DNA of 64,000 nucleotides from Marinobacter sp. (GTDB lineage: Bacteria; Pseudomonadota; Gammaproteobacteria; Pseudomonadales; Oleiphilaceae). The translations under genes and the position numbers were made by a program. The stretch spans positions 310,001 to 374,000 of the forward strand of contig JAGYIS010000009.1 of NCBI GenBank assembly GCA_018402255.1, in the 5' to 3' direction. Every line of letters begins with the position of its first letter. Within the stretch, counting starts at the first letter, position 1. Shown here piece after piece: positions 8,525-19,898 of this stretch. Below the pieces are notes generated by a model. That model saw nothing but the letters and a program-made list of their open reading frames with translations, searched no databases and was not told the origin of the DNA.

Positions 8525-9594
8525 CAGCCAGGCAATACCGACACTGAAGACACCCAGGCTGATGGCCAGGCCCAGTGTGTATAGGCGGGAGTTGGCAGAG
8601 CGCTGCTGCGTTACGTAAAGGTCGATGGTGCGCTGCGCAATATCCTCAGCGGTTTCGCGGGATATGTCATGGGCCTGCTGGATGGCTTCCGACTGCAGGG
8701 TTTGCCAAAACTCGGTATCGATGGTTTGCACGCTGGTGATGTGGTCTTTCAGTTCGGCCATGTGCTCACTGGTAAAGCCGGCACTCTTGGACAGCTCTTT
8801 TTCAGGGATGCCAGCTCTCGCCCCAGGTTCAGGTTTACTTCCGCTGCAACCTCGTCCCGCAGATTGCGGGTGCGATCATCAAGTAATTTACTGAACGCAT
8901 TGAGGCGTTCGTCGATGGCGGCGTCCTGTTTGTTGCGGTTTTCGTCCAGCGCTCGCTTGAGGTGATCAAACTGCTCGTCGAAGAGCGAGCTGAGCAGTTC
9001 ATGAAGACGGTTGTTGATGTGTGTCTTCACCGCAGAGCGCGCAATCTGTTCAATCAAGTCGCTGGTCAGCGGCACTACATTCGGTGAGCCGTGGCCATTC
9101 AGATGGCTCTCGGCTTTGGCTGACATTTCAACCGAAGCGTTTGCCGGGATGTCCGTGAAATCGTCTTCAAAAGCGTCCGCCGCCGCGAAGTTAAAGGTGT
9201 CGGGGAGGGTCCCCTGAGCCACATCGTTGGCAAGTTGGTCCAGTACCAGGCCGAGGCCATCGGTTTGAGGTGGCTTGGTCAGGATGTTGTACACACCAAA
9301 ATTCTTGGCCTCTTCTGTAAAGGATGAGGACTTTTTCGAGGTGCACATGATGATTGGTATGCCCGCGGTTTCCGGATTGCCCTTGATGGCTTTAGTGGCC
9401 TCGACACCGTTCATGCCTGGCATCAGGTGATCCATAAAGATCACATCCGGGCGGTCATGGCTTTTCAGAAAGTCCAGTGCTTCCTCAGCAGAGCCTGCCA
9501 TGTTCACTTCCATGTTCCGACCCTCAAGCAGCTTGCTCAAGGCAAAACGTGCCACCTTGGAGTCGTCCACCAGCAGAGCATTTTTGATCGCCAT
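8507..9594 (-). pseudogene. Response-regulator receiver + coiled-coil + C-terminal TM protein, split by an apparent 1-nt frameshift
   Basis: Track ORFs 8749..9594 (receiver: [15 protein letters not shown]...[13 protein letters not shown]...ILTKP) and 8507..8761 (C-terminal TM: LYTLGLAISLGVFSVGIAWLSGLFG). Adding one T to the T5 run at 8798-8802 joins them as ...[25 protein letters not shown].... Confidence 0.8.
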
Positions 9595-9645
9595 GTCACT
9601 ACCTCAACCTGTTACTACAAACGCGTGGTTACTGAGACCGGATTG

Positions 9646-10986
9646 TTACCAGCCTTCCAGTTGCGGGCATTGCGTTGCCCGATAGCTCTTGTCCCGATAG
9701 CACACACCAGGTTCTGTGGTACGTGCGGTGAACACTTCACCAGCCGCCGTCGTTAAGCGAACCTGTCCATAAGGCTCGCCATGACGGAAGGTTGTTTCGA
9801 TAGAGCTGCCGTTGGGGTTGCGCAGCAGGCCGTTGCCGTGGAATTTACCTTCCATGTACTGGCCATCGTATTTTTTGCCATCCGCAAAGACTTCAGAGCC
9901 TTTGCCGTGAAATTCTCCGTTCGAAAATTCGCCCTCGTAAGAGCGACCGTCAGGGTAGGTGAGTGCGCCCTGACCGTGGAATTCGTCGTTGCGAAAGCCA
10001 CCAACGTAGAGCATGCCATCGGCGGTGGTCAGTGAGCCATGGCCGTTCATGCGGCCGCGTACCCAGTTTCCGGTCAATATGTCGCCTTTATCGAGGGTCA
10101 GTGTGCCTTTGCCGTGAAAATTGTCGTTCTCAAACTGGCCGGTGTAGGCCGAGCCATCCCCACTGCGCCATTGGCCTTCACCATCGCGCTTGCCGTTCGC
10201 CCAGTCGCCCTCATAGCGGCTGCCATCCGGGTACCAGGCCTTACCAGTGCCATGAAATTCGCCATCTACAAAGTGGCCTTCGTAACGCAGGCCAGAGTCG
10301 TCCTGCCAGCTGCCGTCGCCAGTCGTGACGCCCCCGAGCCATTCGCCGTTGCGATAGTTGACCGTTGTATAGGCCTCCAGACGCCCTACTAATGTCAGTT
10401 CTTGTCCTGCTCTGAGGGCGACGGAGTTGGTCCAGGGCTGATAGCCGGGTTTTTCGATGGTTACTTCATAACGCCCGGGGTCAAGCTCCAGGTCGAGCCG
10501 TGTGGCACCGTAGGATTTGCCATTGATGGTGACCCTGTCGTCCACGACGTTGGACCGCAGCACCAGTGTGCCGGTGGTGACGGGGTCTGGCTGTGGCTGT
10601 GGATCGGCGACTGGGGCATCAACACGTGAGGTCATGGCGCTGACCGGCTCGGCCACTGCGAGCAACTCGGGATCCTCAGGCATGGGGGGCAGGGTGAACT
10701 GTTCGGCGCTTGGCACGGACGGAGTCTTTACCTCCGGAGCGATCGGCTCCGGAGTCGCAGCAGGTGCGTCGGCGATGGCCGGTGCCTGTGTTGGTGCGGG
10801 TTCTTCGGGCATTGCCGGTTGCTCAGCGGTCTTAGCTGAGGTGCCCGAGGTGGTCGCCACAATGGTATCGCTCAGCGCTGGGGTGGCCAGCTCGGGCAGA
10901 TCCTTGCGGACCGAGGCAAAGCCGGCTGTCACCAGGAGCATTAATGCGAGGGCGTTGACAAACAGTAGTGGTCTGAAATCGACCAT
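9646..10986 (-). CDS. Membrane-anchored PEGA domain + MORN-repeat protein
   Basis: N-terminal TM, Pro/Ala-rich linker, PEGA-like region (GTLVLRSNVVDDRVTINGKSYGATRLDLELDPGRYEVTIEKPGYQPW), then serial MORN motifs (YEGHFVDGEFHGTGKAWYPDGSRYEGDWANGKRDGEGQWRSGDG...). Confidence 0.85.
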   Translation of the reverse strand: MVDFRPLLFVNALALMLLVTAGFASVRKDLPELATPALSDTIVATTSGTSAKTAEQPAMPEEPAPTQAPAIADAPAATPEPIAPEVKTPSVPSAEQFTLPPMPEDPELLAVAEPVSAMTSRVDAPVADPQPQPDPVTTGTLVLRSNVVDDRVTINGKSYGATRLDLELDPGRYEVTIEKPGYQPWTNSVALRAGQELTLVGRLEAYTTVNYRNGEWLGGVTTGDGSWQDDSGLRYEGHFVDGEFHGTGKAWYPDGSRYEGDWANGKRDGEGQWRSGDGSAYTGQFENDNFHGKGTLTLDKGDILTGNWVRGRMNGHGSLTTADGMLYVGGFRNDEFHGQGALTYPDGRSYEGEFSNGEFHGKGSEVFADGKKYDGQYMEGKFHGNGLLRNPNGSSIETTFRHGEPYGQVRLTTAAGEVFTARTTEPGVCYRDKSYRATQCPQLEGW

Positions 10987-11100
10987 GATGGAACCTCTTG
11001 ATCCAAACCTTCCGGATGCTTTGTTATGGTTTCATCTTACCCACTGTCTGCAACGTTATGTAACAGAAAGTGTCTGAACATGACGAGAATGCTGGCCAAA

Positions 11101-11556
11101 TCACACTTTGTCCGGAAGCTGGTCATGGTTAAGCTGCTCCCAGGACTTCATGTACACATCGGCTTCATATTGGTAGGGTGACCGGAACGGCGTCAGCACA
11201 AAATCGAACACCAGAAAAAATGAGCCGATGGACAGCCAGGCAATGGTGAGGGTGCTGATGGTGTTGGCCTGCTGCTCCGGATTGGAAGCAACAAAGGCCT
11301 GGAAAACCGGAATAAGATCTGACGCCATCACCACTGGATTAAAGCTGGATAGCACAAATGGCAGCCAGAAGGCGATAAACACCGGGAAAAACCCATAGGA
11401 CCAAAGCAGTCGCCGCAGCAGATAAATGGCAACTTCTCGCCAGAATCGATGTCTTATTTCCGGAACCTTGCGGATGCGTTCCAGGTATTGGCGTCGCTCG
11501 GCCCACCAGGCGGCGACCTCCGGGGCGTCGATGTGCTTCTGGGTTCGGTCTGTCAT
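11101..11556 (-). CDS. Hypothetical integral membrane protein
   Basis: MTDRTQKHIDAPEVAAWWAERRQYLERIRKVPEIRHRFWREVAIYLLRRLLWSYGFFPVFIAFWLPFVLSS...; several hydrophobic segments. Confidence 0.7.
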   Translation of the reverse strand: MTDRTQKHIDAPEVAAWWAERRQYLERIRKVPEIRHRFWREVAIYLLRRLLWSYGFFPVFIAFWLPFVLSSFNPVVMASDLIPVFQAFVASNPEQQANTISTLTIAWLSIGSFFLVFDFVLTPFRSPYQYEADVYMKSWEQLNHDQLPDKV

Positions 11557-11656
11557 AATTCGGCAGGCTACCTTGTAGAGTCCGTTCGGTGCATCATATC
11601 TGATACTACGTGTTACTCTGTAATTCTCCAATTGTTCAATACAAAGGAACGCATTA

Positions 11657-14580
11657 ATGGCTGCAGTTACCGACAACGCAATTCATCCCGCTTTCGAGAA
11701 ACTTCGCAGTCACCGGATCAGCACCCTTAACGTTGACGTTGAGGAGTATCGCCATAAAAAACCGGTGCCCGCCACCTTCACCTGGCCGCAGATAACGAGG
11801 AGAACGTCTTTTTCGTCGCGTTGCGCACGTTCCCCATGGACTCGACCGGGGTGGCTCATATTCTGGAGCATACCGCACTGTGCGGCAGTGAACGTTATCC
11901 GGTTCGTGATCCGTTTTTCATGATGATCCAGCGGTCACTCAACACCTTTATGAACGCCTTTACCAGCAGTGACTGGACGGCCTATCCGTTTGCCAGCATG
12001 AACCGCAAGGATTTCGACAATCTGTTGTCGGTGTACCTGGATTCGGTGTTTTTCTCCAAGCTGGATCCGCTGGACTTTGCCCAGGAAGGGCATCGCCTGG
12101 AATTTGAGAAGCCGGACGACCCGTCCAGTGAGCTCGTTTACAAGGGCGTGGTTTATAACGAGATGAAGGGGGCCATGAGTGCGCCCACCTCCCAACTCTG
12201 GCAGAGCCTGACCAGCCACCTGTTCCCGACAACAACCTATCACTACAACAGCGGCGGCGAGCCAGACCATATTGTCGATCTGAGCTACGAAGATCTGGTG
12301 AAGTTCTATCGCCACCATTACCACCCCAGCAACGCCATTTTTGCGACCTACGGTAATATTCCGGCCCGGGAACATCACGAGAAGTTCGAGGAGCTGGCCC
12401 TCAAACGCTTTGACCGTCTGGACATCGAGCTGCCGGTGCACGATGAGAAGCGGATGTTTGCCCCGCTGCGGGTAGAGCAGGGTTACGCAGTGAGCGAGGG
12501 TGAAGGCACAGAGAACAAAACCCACATTGTGACAGGCTGGTTGCTGGGCCACAGTTTTGATCTGCAGGAAAACCTGGAAGGCCAGTTGTTGTCTGCGGTG
12601 TTGCTTGAGAACAGCGCCTCACCGTTGATGCGGGCACTGGAGACCTCAGACATCGGGCATTCGCCGTCACCGATGTGTGGTCTGGAAGATTCCAACCGGG
12701 AAATGACCTTTGTTTGCGGTATCGAGGGTAGCGAGCCGGAGCGTCGTGGTGATCTGGAAGCGCTGATTGAGTCCACGCTCGAGAAAGTGGTGGCCGAGGG
12801 GGTCAGCCACGAGCGGCTGGAGGCCATCCTGCATCAGCTGGAGCTGCATCAGCGAGAGATTGCCGGAGACAGTTTTCCTTATGGTCTGCAGTTGATCATG
12901 AGTGCCATTGCGCCGATGGTTCATGGTGGCGATCCGGTCGAATTGCTTGATCTGGAGCCTGTGCTGGCGACCCTGCGAGAGCAGATCAAAGATCCGGACT
13001 ACGTGCCGGGGCTGATTCGTCGCAAGCTGCTGGATAATCCGCACCGGGTAACGCTGACTCTGCGCCCGGATGAAAAACTGGAAGGCCATCACCAGCAAGC
13101 CGTGCGGGAGGCGCTGGCCCGCCGCAAGGCAAGTCTGACCGAAGCCGAGGTGAATGCCATCATCGAGCGTGCCAAAGCGCTGGAAGAGCGCCAGTTGCGC
13201 AAAGATGACGATTCCATTCTGCCGAAAGTGGGGCTGGATGATGTCCCTCTGCAGATGCCGGAGCCTGAAGGTAGCTACGACGCCGAAACCGGCGCAACGG
13301 TCTATTCCCGCGGTACCAATGGTCTGATTTACCAACAGATTGTGTTACCGGTGCCGGCTCTGACTAGCGATGAACTGTTGTTGCTGCCTTACTACACCAC
13401 GCTGATCTCAGAAGTGGGTTGTGGCGACCTGGATTACCTGCAGATGCAGGACCGGATTTCTGCGGAATCCGGTGGTATTGGCGCGTCGTTTTCAGCCAAG
13501 GGCCGCATCGACGACGTTCAGAATCTGTCCGGTTACCTGATCTTCAGCGGAAAGGCGTTGTCCCGTAACAGCAAGGAGCTGACCCGGTTGCTGAAGGATG
13601 TTTACACCGGCGTGCGCTTTGACGAGAAAGAGCGCATACGGGAAATCATCGCCCAGATTCGTGCCCGCCGAGAGCAGGCAGTCACCGGCAGTGGCCATGG
13701 TCTTGCCATGGGCGCAGCTGCTCAGGGCTTGAGTGTCGGGTCCTGGCTGTCCTTCCGGCTTGGCGGCTTGGCAGGTATCCGTGGTACCAAGGAGTTGGAC
13801 AAATCGCTCAAAGATGAGAGCACCCTGGACGCCTTCTGCGCCAGCCTCGCGGCATTGCATGACAAGATCCGCAAGCAGAGCCGTCAGTTCCTGCTGATTG
13901 GTGAAGATGGTCAGCTGGCTCCCATGCTGGACGATCTGAAATCCGCCTGGGCAGGGGATACCGGCCAGACCAGCGAGGACTGGTCCATGGCGCCGGTGAG
14001 CTACAACACCCGTGAAGCCTGGTTGACGTCGACCCAGGTGAACTTCTGTGCCAAGGCATACGCTACCGTTGCGGTCGATCATCCAGACGCTGCGGCGTTA
14101 ACCGTTCTGGGTGGATTTTTGCGCAATGGCTACTTGCATCGCGCTATCCGTGAAAAAGGCGGTGCCTATGGTGGCGGAGCTGGTCAGGACAGCGTAAACG
14201 GTGTGTTCCGGTTCTTCTCATACCGGGATCCGAGACTGGCGGAAACGCTGGATGATTTTGATGCAGCGCTGGCCTGGCTGCGCACAGAAAACCATGAAAC
14301 CCAGTCTCTGGAAGAGGCGATCCTGGGTGTGATCGGCCAACTGGACCGGCCCCGGTCGCCGGCTGGCGCGGCTCGCCATGCGTTTCATAATCAGTTGTTC
14401 GGGCGGTCTGCCGAGCAGCGCGCCCGGTTCCGTGAACGGGTGCTGTCGGTCACCCTGGATGAGCTTAAACGGGTGGCTGACACCTGGCTGAAGCCGGAAA
14501 ACGCCAGCGTTGCCGTAGTGACCAGCCCGGACAATCGTGCCGTCGCTGAAAGTCTCGATCTGGACATCCAGGAGCTCTGA
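11657..14580 (+). pseudogene. PreP-like M16C (insulinase-family) metalloprotease, frameshifted near the 5' end
   Basis: 11657 MAAVTDNAIHPAFEKLRSHRISTLNVDVEEYRHKK, then frame change to [53 protein letters not shown]...; shift lies at the A6 run 11756-11761. Confidence 0.85.
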
Positions 14581-14590
14581 CCGCGGAGAG

Positions 14591-14636
14591 ACCGTTGATC
14601 GCCTGCGGCCAGATGCTGCTGCAGGCGATCAACGGT
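14591..14636. repeat. 16-bp perfect inverted repeat (hairpin) between convergent genes
   Basis: ACCGTTGATCGCCTGC-(14 nt)-GCAGGCGATCAACGGT; right arm overlaps the ppsR stop codon. Confidence 0.9.
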
Positions 14637-15444
14637 GCCGTTTAAGGCCTGTGCTCACCATAATCCGCGTGGAAATTTCTTCCACCGAGTAAGCGGTGGT
14701 GTTCAGGTACGGAATGCGCTCTCGTTTGTACATCAATTCAATTTCTTCCACTTCGTGCATGCACTGCTGTATGGACGAGTAGCGGGAGTTTGGTCGCCGT
14801 TCATTGCGAATGGTGGCCAGGCGCTCGGGCTCGATCGTCAGTCCGAAAATTTTCTCTTTGTGGGGCCGCAGGGCCGCCGGCATTTTCTGGTCGTCCAGGT
14901 CTTCTTCGGTGATCGGATAATTGGCCGCCTTGATGCCGTATTGCAGGGCAAGGTACAGGCACGTCGGTGTTTTACCGCTGCGAGATGCTCCCACCAGAAT
15001 CAGGTCTGCCTCGCTGTAATGTCTTGTGCGGGCGCCGTCGTCGTTGTCCAGGGCAAAGTTGACGGCGTGGATTCTGCGCTCGTAGCTGCCGGCATTGCTG
15101 ATCGCATGGGATTTTCCGACCGAGTACGAAGACGACGAGTTGAGCTCTTGTTCCAGGGGGCTCAGAAAGGTGCCGAAGATGTCGATCATGAAGCCTTCGG
15201 CGGTACTGATGATGTTCCGGACACTGTTATTGACGATGGTGTCGAAAACCAGTGGCTGGGCGCCATCCACTTCGGCGGCCTTGTTGATGCGCTTGACCAG
15301 CGTATGGGCCTTTTCTTCGTCGTCGATGTAAGGCACGGTGACCCGCTCAAATTCGATTTTTTCAAACTGGGCGAGCAGCGCATGGCCGAGCGCCTCGGCC
15401 GTCAGGCCTGTGCCGTCAGAGATAAAAAAAGCAGTTCGTTTCAT
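14629..15444 (-). CDS. ppsR: Phosphoenolpyruvate synthase regulatory protein (bifunctional kinase/phosphorylase, DUF299)
   Basis: [41 protein letters not shown]...[29 protein letters not shown]. Confidence 0.94.
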   Translation of the reverse strand: MKRTAFFISDGTGLTAEALGHALLAQFEKIEFERVTVPYIDDEEKAHTLVKRINKAAEVDGAQPLVFDTIVNNSVRNIISTAEGFMIDIFGTFLSPLEQELNSSSSYSVGKSHAISNAGSYERRIHAVNFALDNDDGARTRHYSEADLILVGASRSGKTPTCLYLALQYGIKAANYPITEEDLDDQKMPAALRPHKEKIFGLTIEPERLATIRNERRPNSRYSSIQQCMHEVEEIELMYKRERIPYLNTTAYSVEEISTRIMVSTGLKRHR

Positions 15445-15555
15445 GATTTGATCCGGTCCGGTTTTAGGCGAGTCCCTAGGTAATTCCCGCAGCTTACAGT
15501 ATCATACACGCCATATTCGAGACTCTGCGCCATCAAGAATCAAGGGAGACAGGCT

Positions 15556-17928
15556 TTGGAAGATTACATCATCTGGTTTGACCACCTGGGAATGTCCGAT
15601 GTTGACCGGGTTGGAGGCAAGAATGCTTCTCTCGGTGAAATGATCAGTAATCTGGCCAATGCAGGTGTGACTGTCCCTGGCGGTTTTGCCACCACGGCTC
15701 ATGCGTATCGTGAGTTCCTGGCGACCGATGGCTTGAAAGGGCGTATTGATGAAGCCCTCGACGCGCTGGATGTCAGCGACGTAAACGAGCTCGCCCGGGT
15801 GGGTTCCAAAATCCGTCAGTGGGTGATCGACACGCCATTCCCTGATGTGCTCGATAATGCCCTCAAAGAAGCATTCTCGAAACTTCAGAATGGCAACGAA
15901 GACATGGCGGTTGCGGTGCGCTCTTCCGCCACCGCCGAAGACTTGCCCGATGCCTCCTTTGCCGGACAACAGGAAACTTTCCTGAACGTGGTGGGGTTTC
16001 AGCAAATCCGCACGTCGGTAAAAGAAGTGTTTGCCTCCCTGTTCAATGACCGCGCGATTTCCTACCGGGTACACCACGGCTTTGATCACAAGCTGGTGGC
16101 CTTGTCTGCCGGTATTCAGAAAATGGTTCGCAGCGAAACCGCGTCCAGCGGGGTTATGTTCACCCTGGATACCGAATCCGGTTTCCGCGACGTTGTCTTT
16201 ATCACCTCATCTTACGGCCTGGGCGAAACGGTTGTGCAGGGCGCCGTGAATCCTGACGAATTTTACGTACACAAGCCCACGCTTGAGGCCGGCCGTCCGG
16301 CGGTGCTGCGCCGTAATCTGGGCAGCAAAGCCATCAAAATGATCTACCACACCGAGCCTGGTGAAGGGCAGCTTGTGGAGACCGTCAAGGTAGAGCAGGA
16401 AGACCGCAACCGCTTCTCGATCACCGATGCAGAAGTGGAAGAGCTGGCCAAGCAGGCCATGATCATTGAAAAACACTACGATCGTCCGATGGACATCGAG
16501 TGGGCCAAAGACGGCGACGACGGCAAGATCTACATCGTTCAGGCCCGCCCTGAGACTGTAAAGAGTCGCTCCTCCGCCAACGTGATGGAGCGTTATCTGC
16601 TGAAAGAGACTGGCAAGGTGCTGGTGGAAGGTCGCAGTATCGGCCACAAGATTGGCAGCGGTCCGGTCAAGATCATCACCAGCATCAATGAAATGGATCG
16701 TGTGCAGGCTGGAGACGTTCTGGTTACCGATATGACGGACCCGGACTGGGAGCCGGTGATGAAGCGCGCTTCTGCCATCGTCACCGACCGTGGCGGGCGT
16801 ACCTGTCATGCCGCCATCATTGCCCGCGAACTGGGCATTCCCGCTGTCGTGGGTTGTGGTGATGCGACCGAGCTGCTGAAAGACGGTCAGGCGGTGACGG
16901 TATCCTGCGCCGAAGGCGACACTGGCATGATTTATGAGGGCGCGCTGGATTTCGAGCTGCGCGAAAACACAGTGGATTCGATGCCCAATATTCCGTTCAA
17001 GATCATGATGAACGTGGGTAATCCGGATCGGGCCTTCGATTTCCAGGCGTTGCCCAACGAAGGCGTCGGCCTGGCGCGTCTGGAATTTATCATCAACCGG
17101 ATGATCGGTGTACACCCGAAGGCCCTGTTGAACTACGACGGCCTGCCCCGTGACATCAAGCAAACGGTCGACAAGCGCATTGCCGGATACTCGTCGCCGG
17201 TGGATTTCTATATCGACAAGCTGGTTGAGGGTATTTCAACACTGGCAGCGGCATTCGCTCCCAAGAAGGTTATTGTGCGTCTGTCAGACTTCAAGTCTAA
17301 CGAATACGCCAACCTGATTGGTGGCACCCTGTACGAGCCGGACGAAGAAAACCCGATGCTGGGCTTCCGTGGTGCTTCTCGCTATATCTCGGAAACCTTC
17401 CGCGATTGCTTTGAGCTGGAATGTCGTGCCCTGAAAAAGGTGCGCAATGAGATGGGCTTGACCAACGTTGAGGTGATGGTTCCTTTTGTGCGGACCGTGG
17501 GCGAGGCAGAGCAGGTGGTCAGCCTGCTGGCGGAGAATGGCCTGAAGCGTGGCGAAAACGGCCTGCGCGTGATCATGATGTGCGAACTGCCGGCCAACGC
17601 CATATTGGCAGAGCAATTCCTGGAGCACTTTGATGGTTTCTCCATCGGCTCCAACGACCTGACGCAGCTGACGCTGGGTCTGGACCGGGACTCCGGCATC
17701 ATCGCCCACCTGTTTGATGAGCGTAACGACGCCGTCAAGGCGTTGTTGTCCAACGCCATCCAGGCGTGCAAGAAGGCCGGCAAGTACATCGGCATCTGTG
17801 GACAGGGTCCCTCGGATCATCCGGATCTGGCCAAATGGCTGATGGATGAGGGTATCGATACGGTATCCCTGAACCCGGATTCCGTGCTGGATACCTGGTT
17901 CTTCCTGGCTGACGAGAAGATTGACTGA
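15556..17928 (+). CDS. ppsA: Phosphoenolpyruvate synthase (TTG start)
   Basis: [29 protein letters not shown]...[23 protein letters not shown]... Confidence 0.96.
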   Translation: MEDYIIWFDHLGMSDVDRVGGKNASLGEMISNLANAGVTVPGGFATTAHAYREFLATDGLKGRIDEALDALDVSDVNELARVGSKIRQWVIDTPFPDVLDNALKEAFSKLQNGNEDMAVAVRSSATAEDLPDASFAGQQETFLNVVGFQQIRTSVKEVFASLFNDRAISYRVHHGFDHKLVALSAGIQKMVRSETASSGVMFTLDTESGFRDVVFITSSYGLGETVVQGAVNPDEFYVHKPTLEAGRPAVLRRNLGSKAIKMIYHTEPGEGQLVETVKVEQEDRNRFSITDAEVEELAKQAMIIEKHYDRPMDIEWAKDGDDGKIYIVQARPETVKSRSSANVMERYLLKETGKVLVEGRSIGHKIGSGPVKIITSINEMDRVQAGDVLVTDMTDPDWEPVMKRASAIVTDRGGRTCHAAIIARELGIPAVVGCGDATELLKDGQAVTVSCAEGDTGMIYEGALDFELRENTVDSMPNIPFKIMMNVGNPDRAFDFQALPNEGVGLARLEFIINRMIGVHPKALLNYDGLPRDIKQTVDKRIAGYSSPVDFYIDKLVEGISTLAAAFAPKKVIVRLSDFKSNEYANLIGGTLYEPDEENPMLGFRGASRYISETFRDCFELECRALKKVRNEMGLTNVEVMVPFVRTVGEAEQVVSLLAENGLKRGENGLRVIMMCELPANAILAEQFLEHFDGFSIGSNDLTQLTLGLDRDSGIIAHLFDERNDAVKALLSNAIQACKKAGKYIGICGQGPSDHPDLAKWLMDEGIDTVSLNPDSVLDTWFFLADEKID

Positions 17929-17960
17929 GCACGAACATTTCGGAAAAGGAGAGTAGCAAG

Positions 17961-18440
17961 GTGAGCAAGATCATTACGCCAGATCTGTGCGACGAGTTTC
18001 CGGAAGTACAGGTGGTTGAGCCTGGCTTCAACAATTACGGTGGCGTGCGCCAGTTTGGTGGTGAAATCGTCACGGTGAAGTGCTTTGAAGATAACTCCGT
18101 GGTCAAGGAGCAGGTCGGCCTGCCGGGCAATGGCCGGGTGATGGTGGTTGATGGCGGTGCGTCAAAGCGCAATGCCTTGCTGGGTGACATGCTGGCCGAG
18201 AAAGCGGCAGAGAATGGCTGGGCTGGTCTGATTATTTACGGCTGCATCCGGGATGTGGACGAGATTGGTCAGACTCACCTGGGGGTTCAGGCGCTGGGCA
18301 CCGTGCCCCGGAAAACCGACAAGCGTGGTATCGGTGACCTGAATATTCCGGTCACGTTTCACGGTGTCACGTTCCGGCCCGGCCAGTACGTGTACGCTGA
18401 CAACAACGGCATCATTGTGTCGGAGAAGCCGCTGGTCTGA
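17961..18440 (+). CDS. rraA: Regulator of ribonuclease E activity RraA
   Basis: [46 protein letters not shown]...[30 protein letters not shown]. Confidence 0.94.
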   Translation: MSKIITPDLCDEFPEVQVVEPGFNNYGGVRQFGGEIVTVKCFEDNSVVKEQVGLPGNGRVMVVDGGASKRNALLGDMLAEKAAENGWAGLIIYGCIRDVDEIGQTHLGVQALGTVPRKTDKRGIGDLNIPVTFHGVTFRPGQYVYADNNGIIVSEKPLV

Positions 18441-18470
18441 TCCGCAAGCGGGCAGGCACTGAGCGCAAAC

Positions 18471-18500
18471 AAAAACGGCGGCCATTGGCCGCCGTTTTTT
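18471..18500. terminator. Bidirectional terminator between rraA and the PilZ gene
   Basis: aaaaacggcggccattggccgccgtttttt. Confidence 0.9.
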
Positions 18501-18789
18501 ATTGGGTCACTTCTATGATGTTAATGCCGACCAGATAGCCGTCACCGTCAGGCTCACATCGAACCACCTCACAAACGGTTTCCAGCGGCGGAAACTGCTC
18601 GTCAGCGGCCTCCAGGCGCGTTTTCAACTCCTCTCCCACTGTGAACGGGCTGTCCACGAAGAGCTGCATTCCTGCGGCGCTCAGGTCCCGACAGATACCG
18701 ATCACCGTGTCGCCGTCAGCGTTGGAGATTTCAATGCGGCTGTTCACCTGCATTCTGTGAAAGTCGCGTTTCTCTGAGTAATCTTTCAT
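18499..18789 (-). CDS. PilZ domain protein
   Basis: MKDYSEKRDFHRMQVNSRIEISNADGDTVIGICRDLSAAGMQLFVDSPFTVGEEL... Confidence 0.8.
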   Translation of the reverse strand: MKDYSEKRDFHRMQVNSRIEISNADGDTVIGICRDLSAAGMQLFVDSPFTVGEELKTRLEAADEQFPPLETVCEVVRCEPDGDGYLVGINIIEVTQ

Positions 18790-18793
18790 CGGT

Positions 18794-19462
18794 TTATGCC
18801 CAGTTGTCGGTTTTTCTTGTTGGTTTCAGCATGGGGATGAGCAAAGCAAGCAGCACGCCCCCAAGCACCAGGCCGGCCCCAAGCAGCATGAAATCAGAAT
18901 CCTTGCTGGCTTCGAGCCGTTCGTTTTCTGCAGTCAGGACTTCCAGGTCGTTGCGCAGTCGTTGATTGTCTTCGAGCAGTTCGCGATTTCGGCGCTCCAG
19001 ATTGATGGAGTCTGAGGCAATATTCTGGATGCGCTGCAGTTCTTCCTGAAGCTCTTCGGAGCGATTGGACAGGCTGCTCTCTGAATTCTGCAGATTGTTG
19101 CGCTCTTCGGTGACTGTGGCAAGCTGCTCGCGCACCTGGTTTAGTTCAGTGCGGGCCTCCTCTAACTGACGGGTAGCGGTTCTCAGGCGATCGGCTGCAA
19201 TGGGTTGGTTGCTCAGGTACTGGCTTGATACCCAGCCTTCGGTTCCCTTAGGTGTGCGCACCTTGGTATAGCTTTCGCCAACTTCGAGCACTTCGAGGGG
19301 GGTCCCGCTGGGAACGGCGTTCTCTATGATCCGGAACTGGGTGCCAGCACCGGAGCGCACCGGTAAATAAAGTTGGTCATCTACCCACACCGTACGCGCC
19401 TGGGCGACCGAGATCGAGCTGATAATAAGTAGAAGGCTGAAAACAAGACGGAGCGGTGTCAC
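18794..19462 (-). CDS. TIGR04211-type SH3-domain protein with coiled coil and C-terminal TM (YgiM-like)
   Basis: LRLVFSLLLIISSISVAQARTVWVDDQLYLPVRSGAGTQFRIIENAVPSGTPLEVLE...LLGAGLVLGGVLLALLIPMLKPTRK. Confidence 0.85.
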   Translation of the reverse strand: MTPLRLVFSLLLIISSISVAQARTVWVDDQLYLPVRSGAGTQFRIIENAVPSGTPLEVLEVGESYTKVRTPKGTEGWVSSQYLSNQPIAADRLRTATRQLEEARTELNQVREQLATVTEERNNLQNSESSLSNRSEELQEELQRIQNIASDSINLERRNRELLEDNQRLRNDLEVLTAENERLEASKDSDFMLLGAGLVLGGVLLALLIPMLKPTRKTDNWA

Positions 19463-19598
19463 GGATTTCGTTCCCTGATATTGTCTGTTATTGATGATGC
19501 AAAAGAGCAATTCTGTCACAGAGTGACCGGTATTCAAGCAATTGCGGGTTACAATCCGCTCATGCTCGCTACCCGCCCGGGCAGGCCCCCGGAGCGGC

Positions 19599-19898
19599 TC
19601 AAGGCAAGGTGATTTTATAGGGCTTTACCTTGACCGACTGGTAGACGCCCGCGGCGATGTAGGGATCGTCGTCTGCCCAGGCTGTGGCCTGTTCCAGCGA
19701 CTCAAACTCGGCAATAACGAGGCTGCCACTGAAGCCGGCTTCGCCAGGATCCGGAGAGTCGATGGCCGGGTGCGGGCCAGCCACAAACAGTCGACCGTCC
19801 GCCTTGAGCGCTTCAAGCCTGGCCAGGTGCGCCGGGCGGGCTTCGAGTCGCGCGGACAGGCTGTTGGGTACGTCTTCGCTGATAATGGCGTAATACAT
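19599..19898 (-). CDS. YciI family protein
   Basis: [47 protein letters not shown]... Confidence 0.85.
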   Translation of the reverse strand: MYYAIISEDVPNSLSARLEARPAHLARLEALKADGRLFVAGPHPAIDSPDPGEAGFSGSLVIAEFESLEQATAWADDDPYIAAGVYQSVKVKPYKITLP

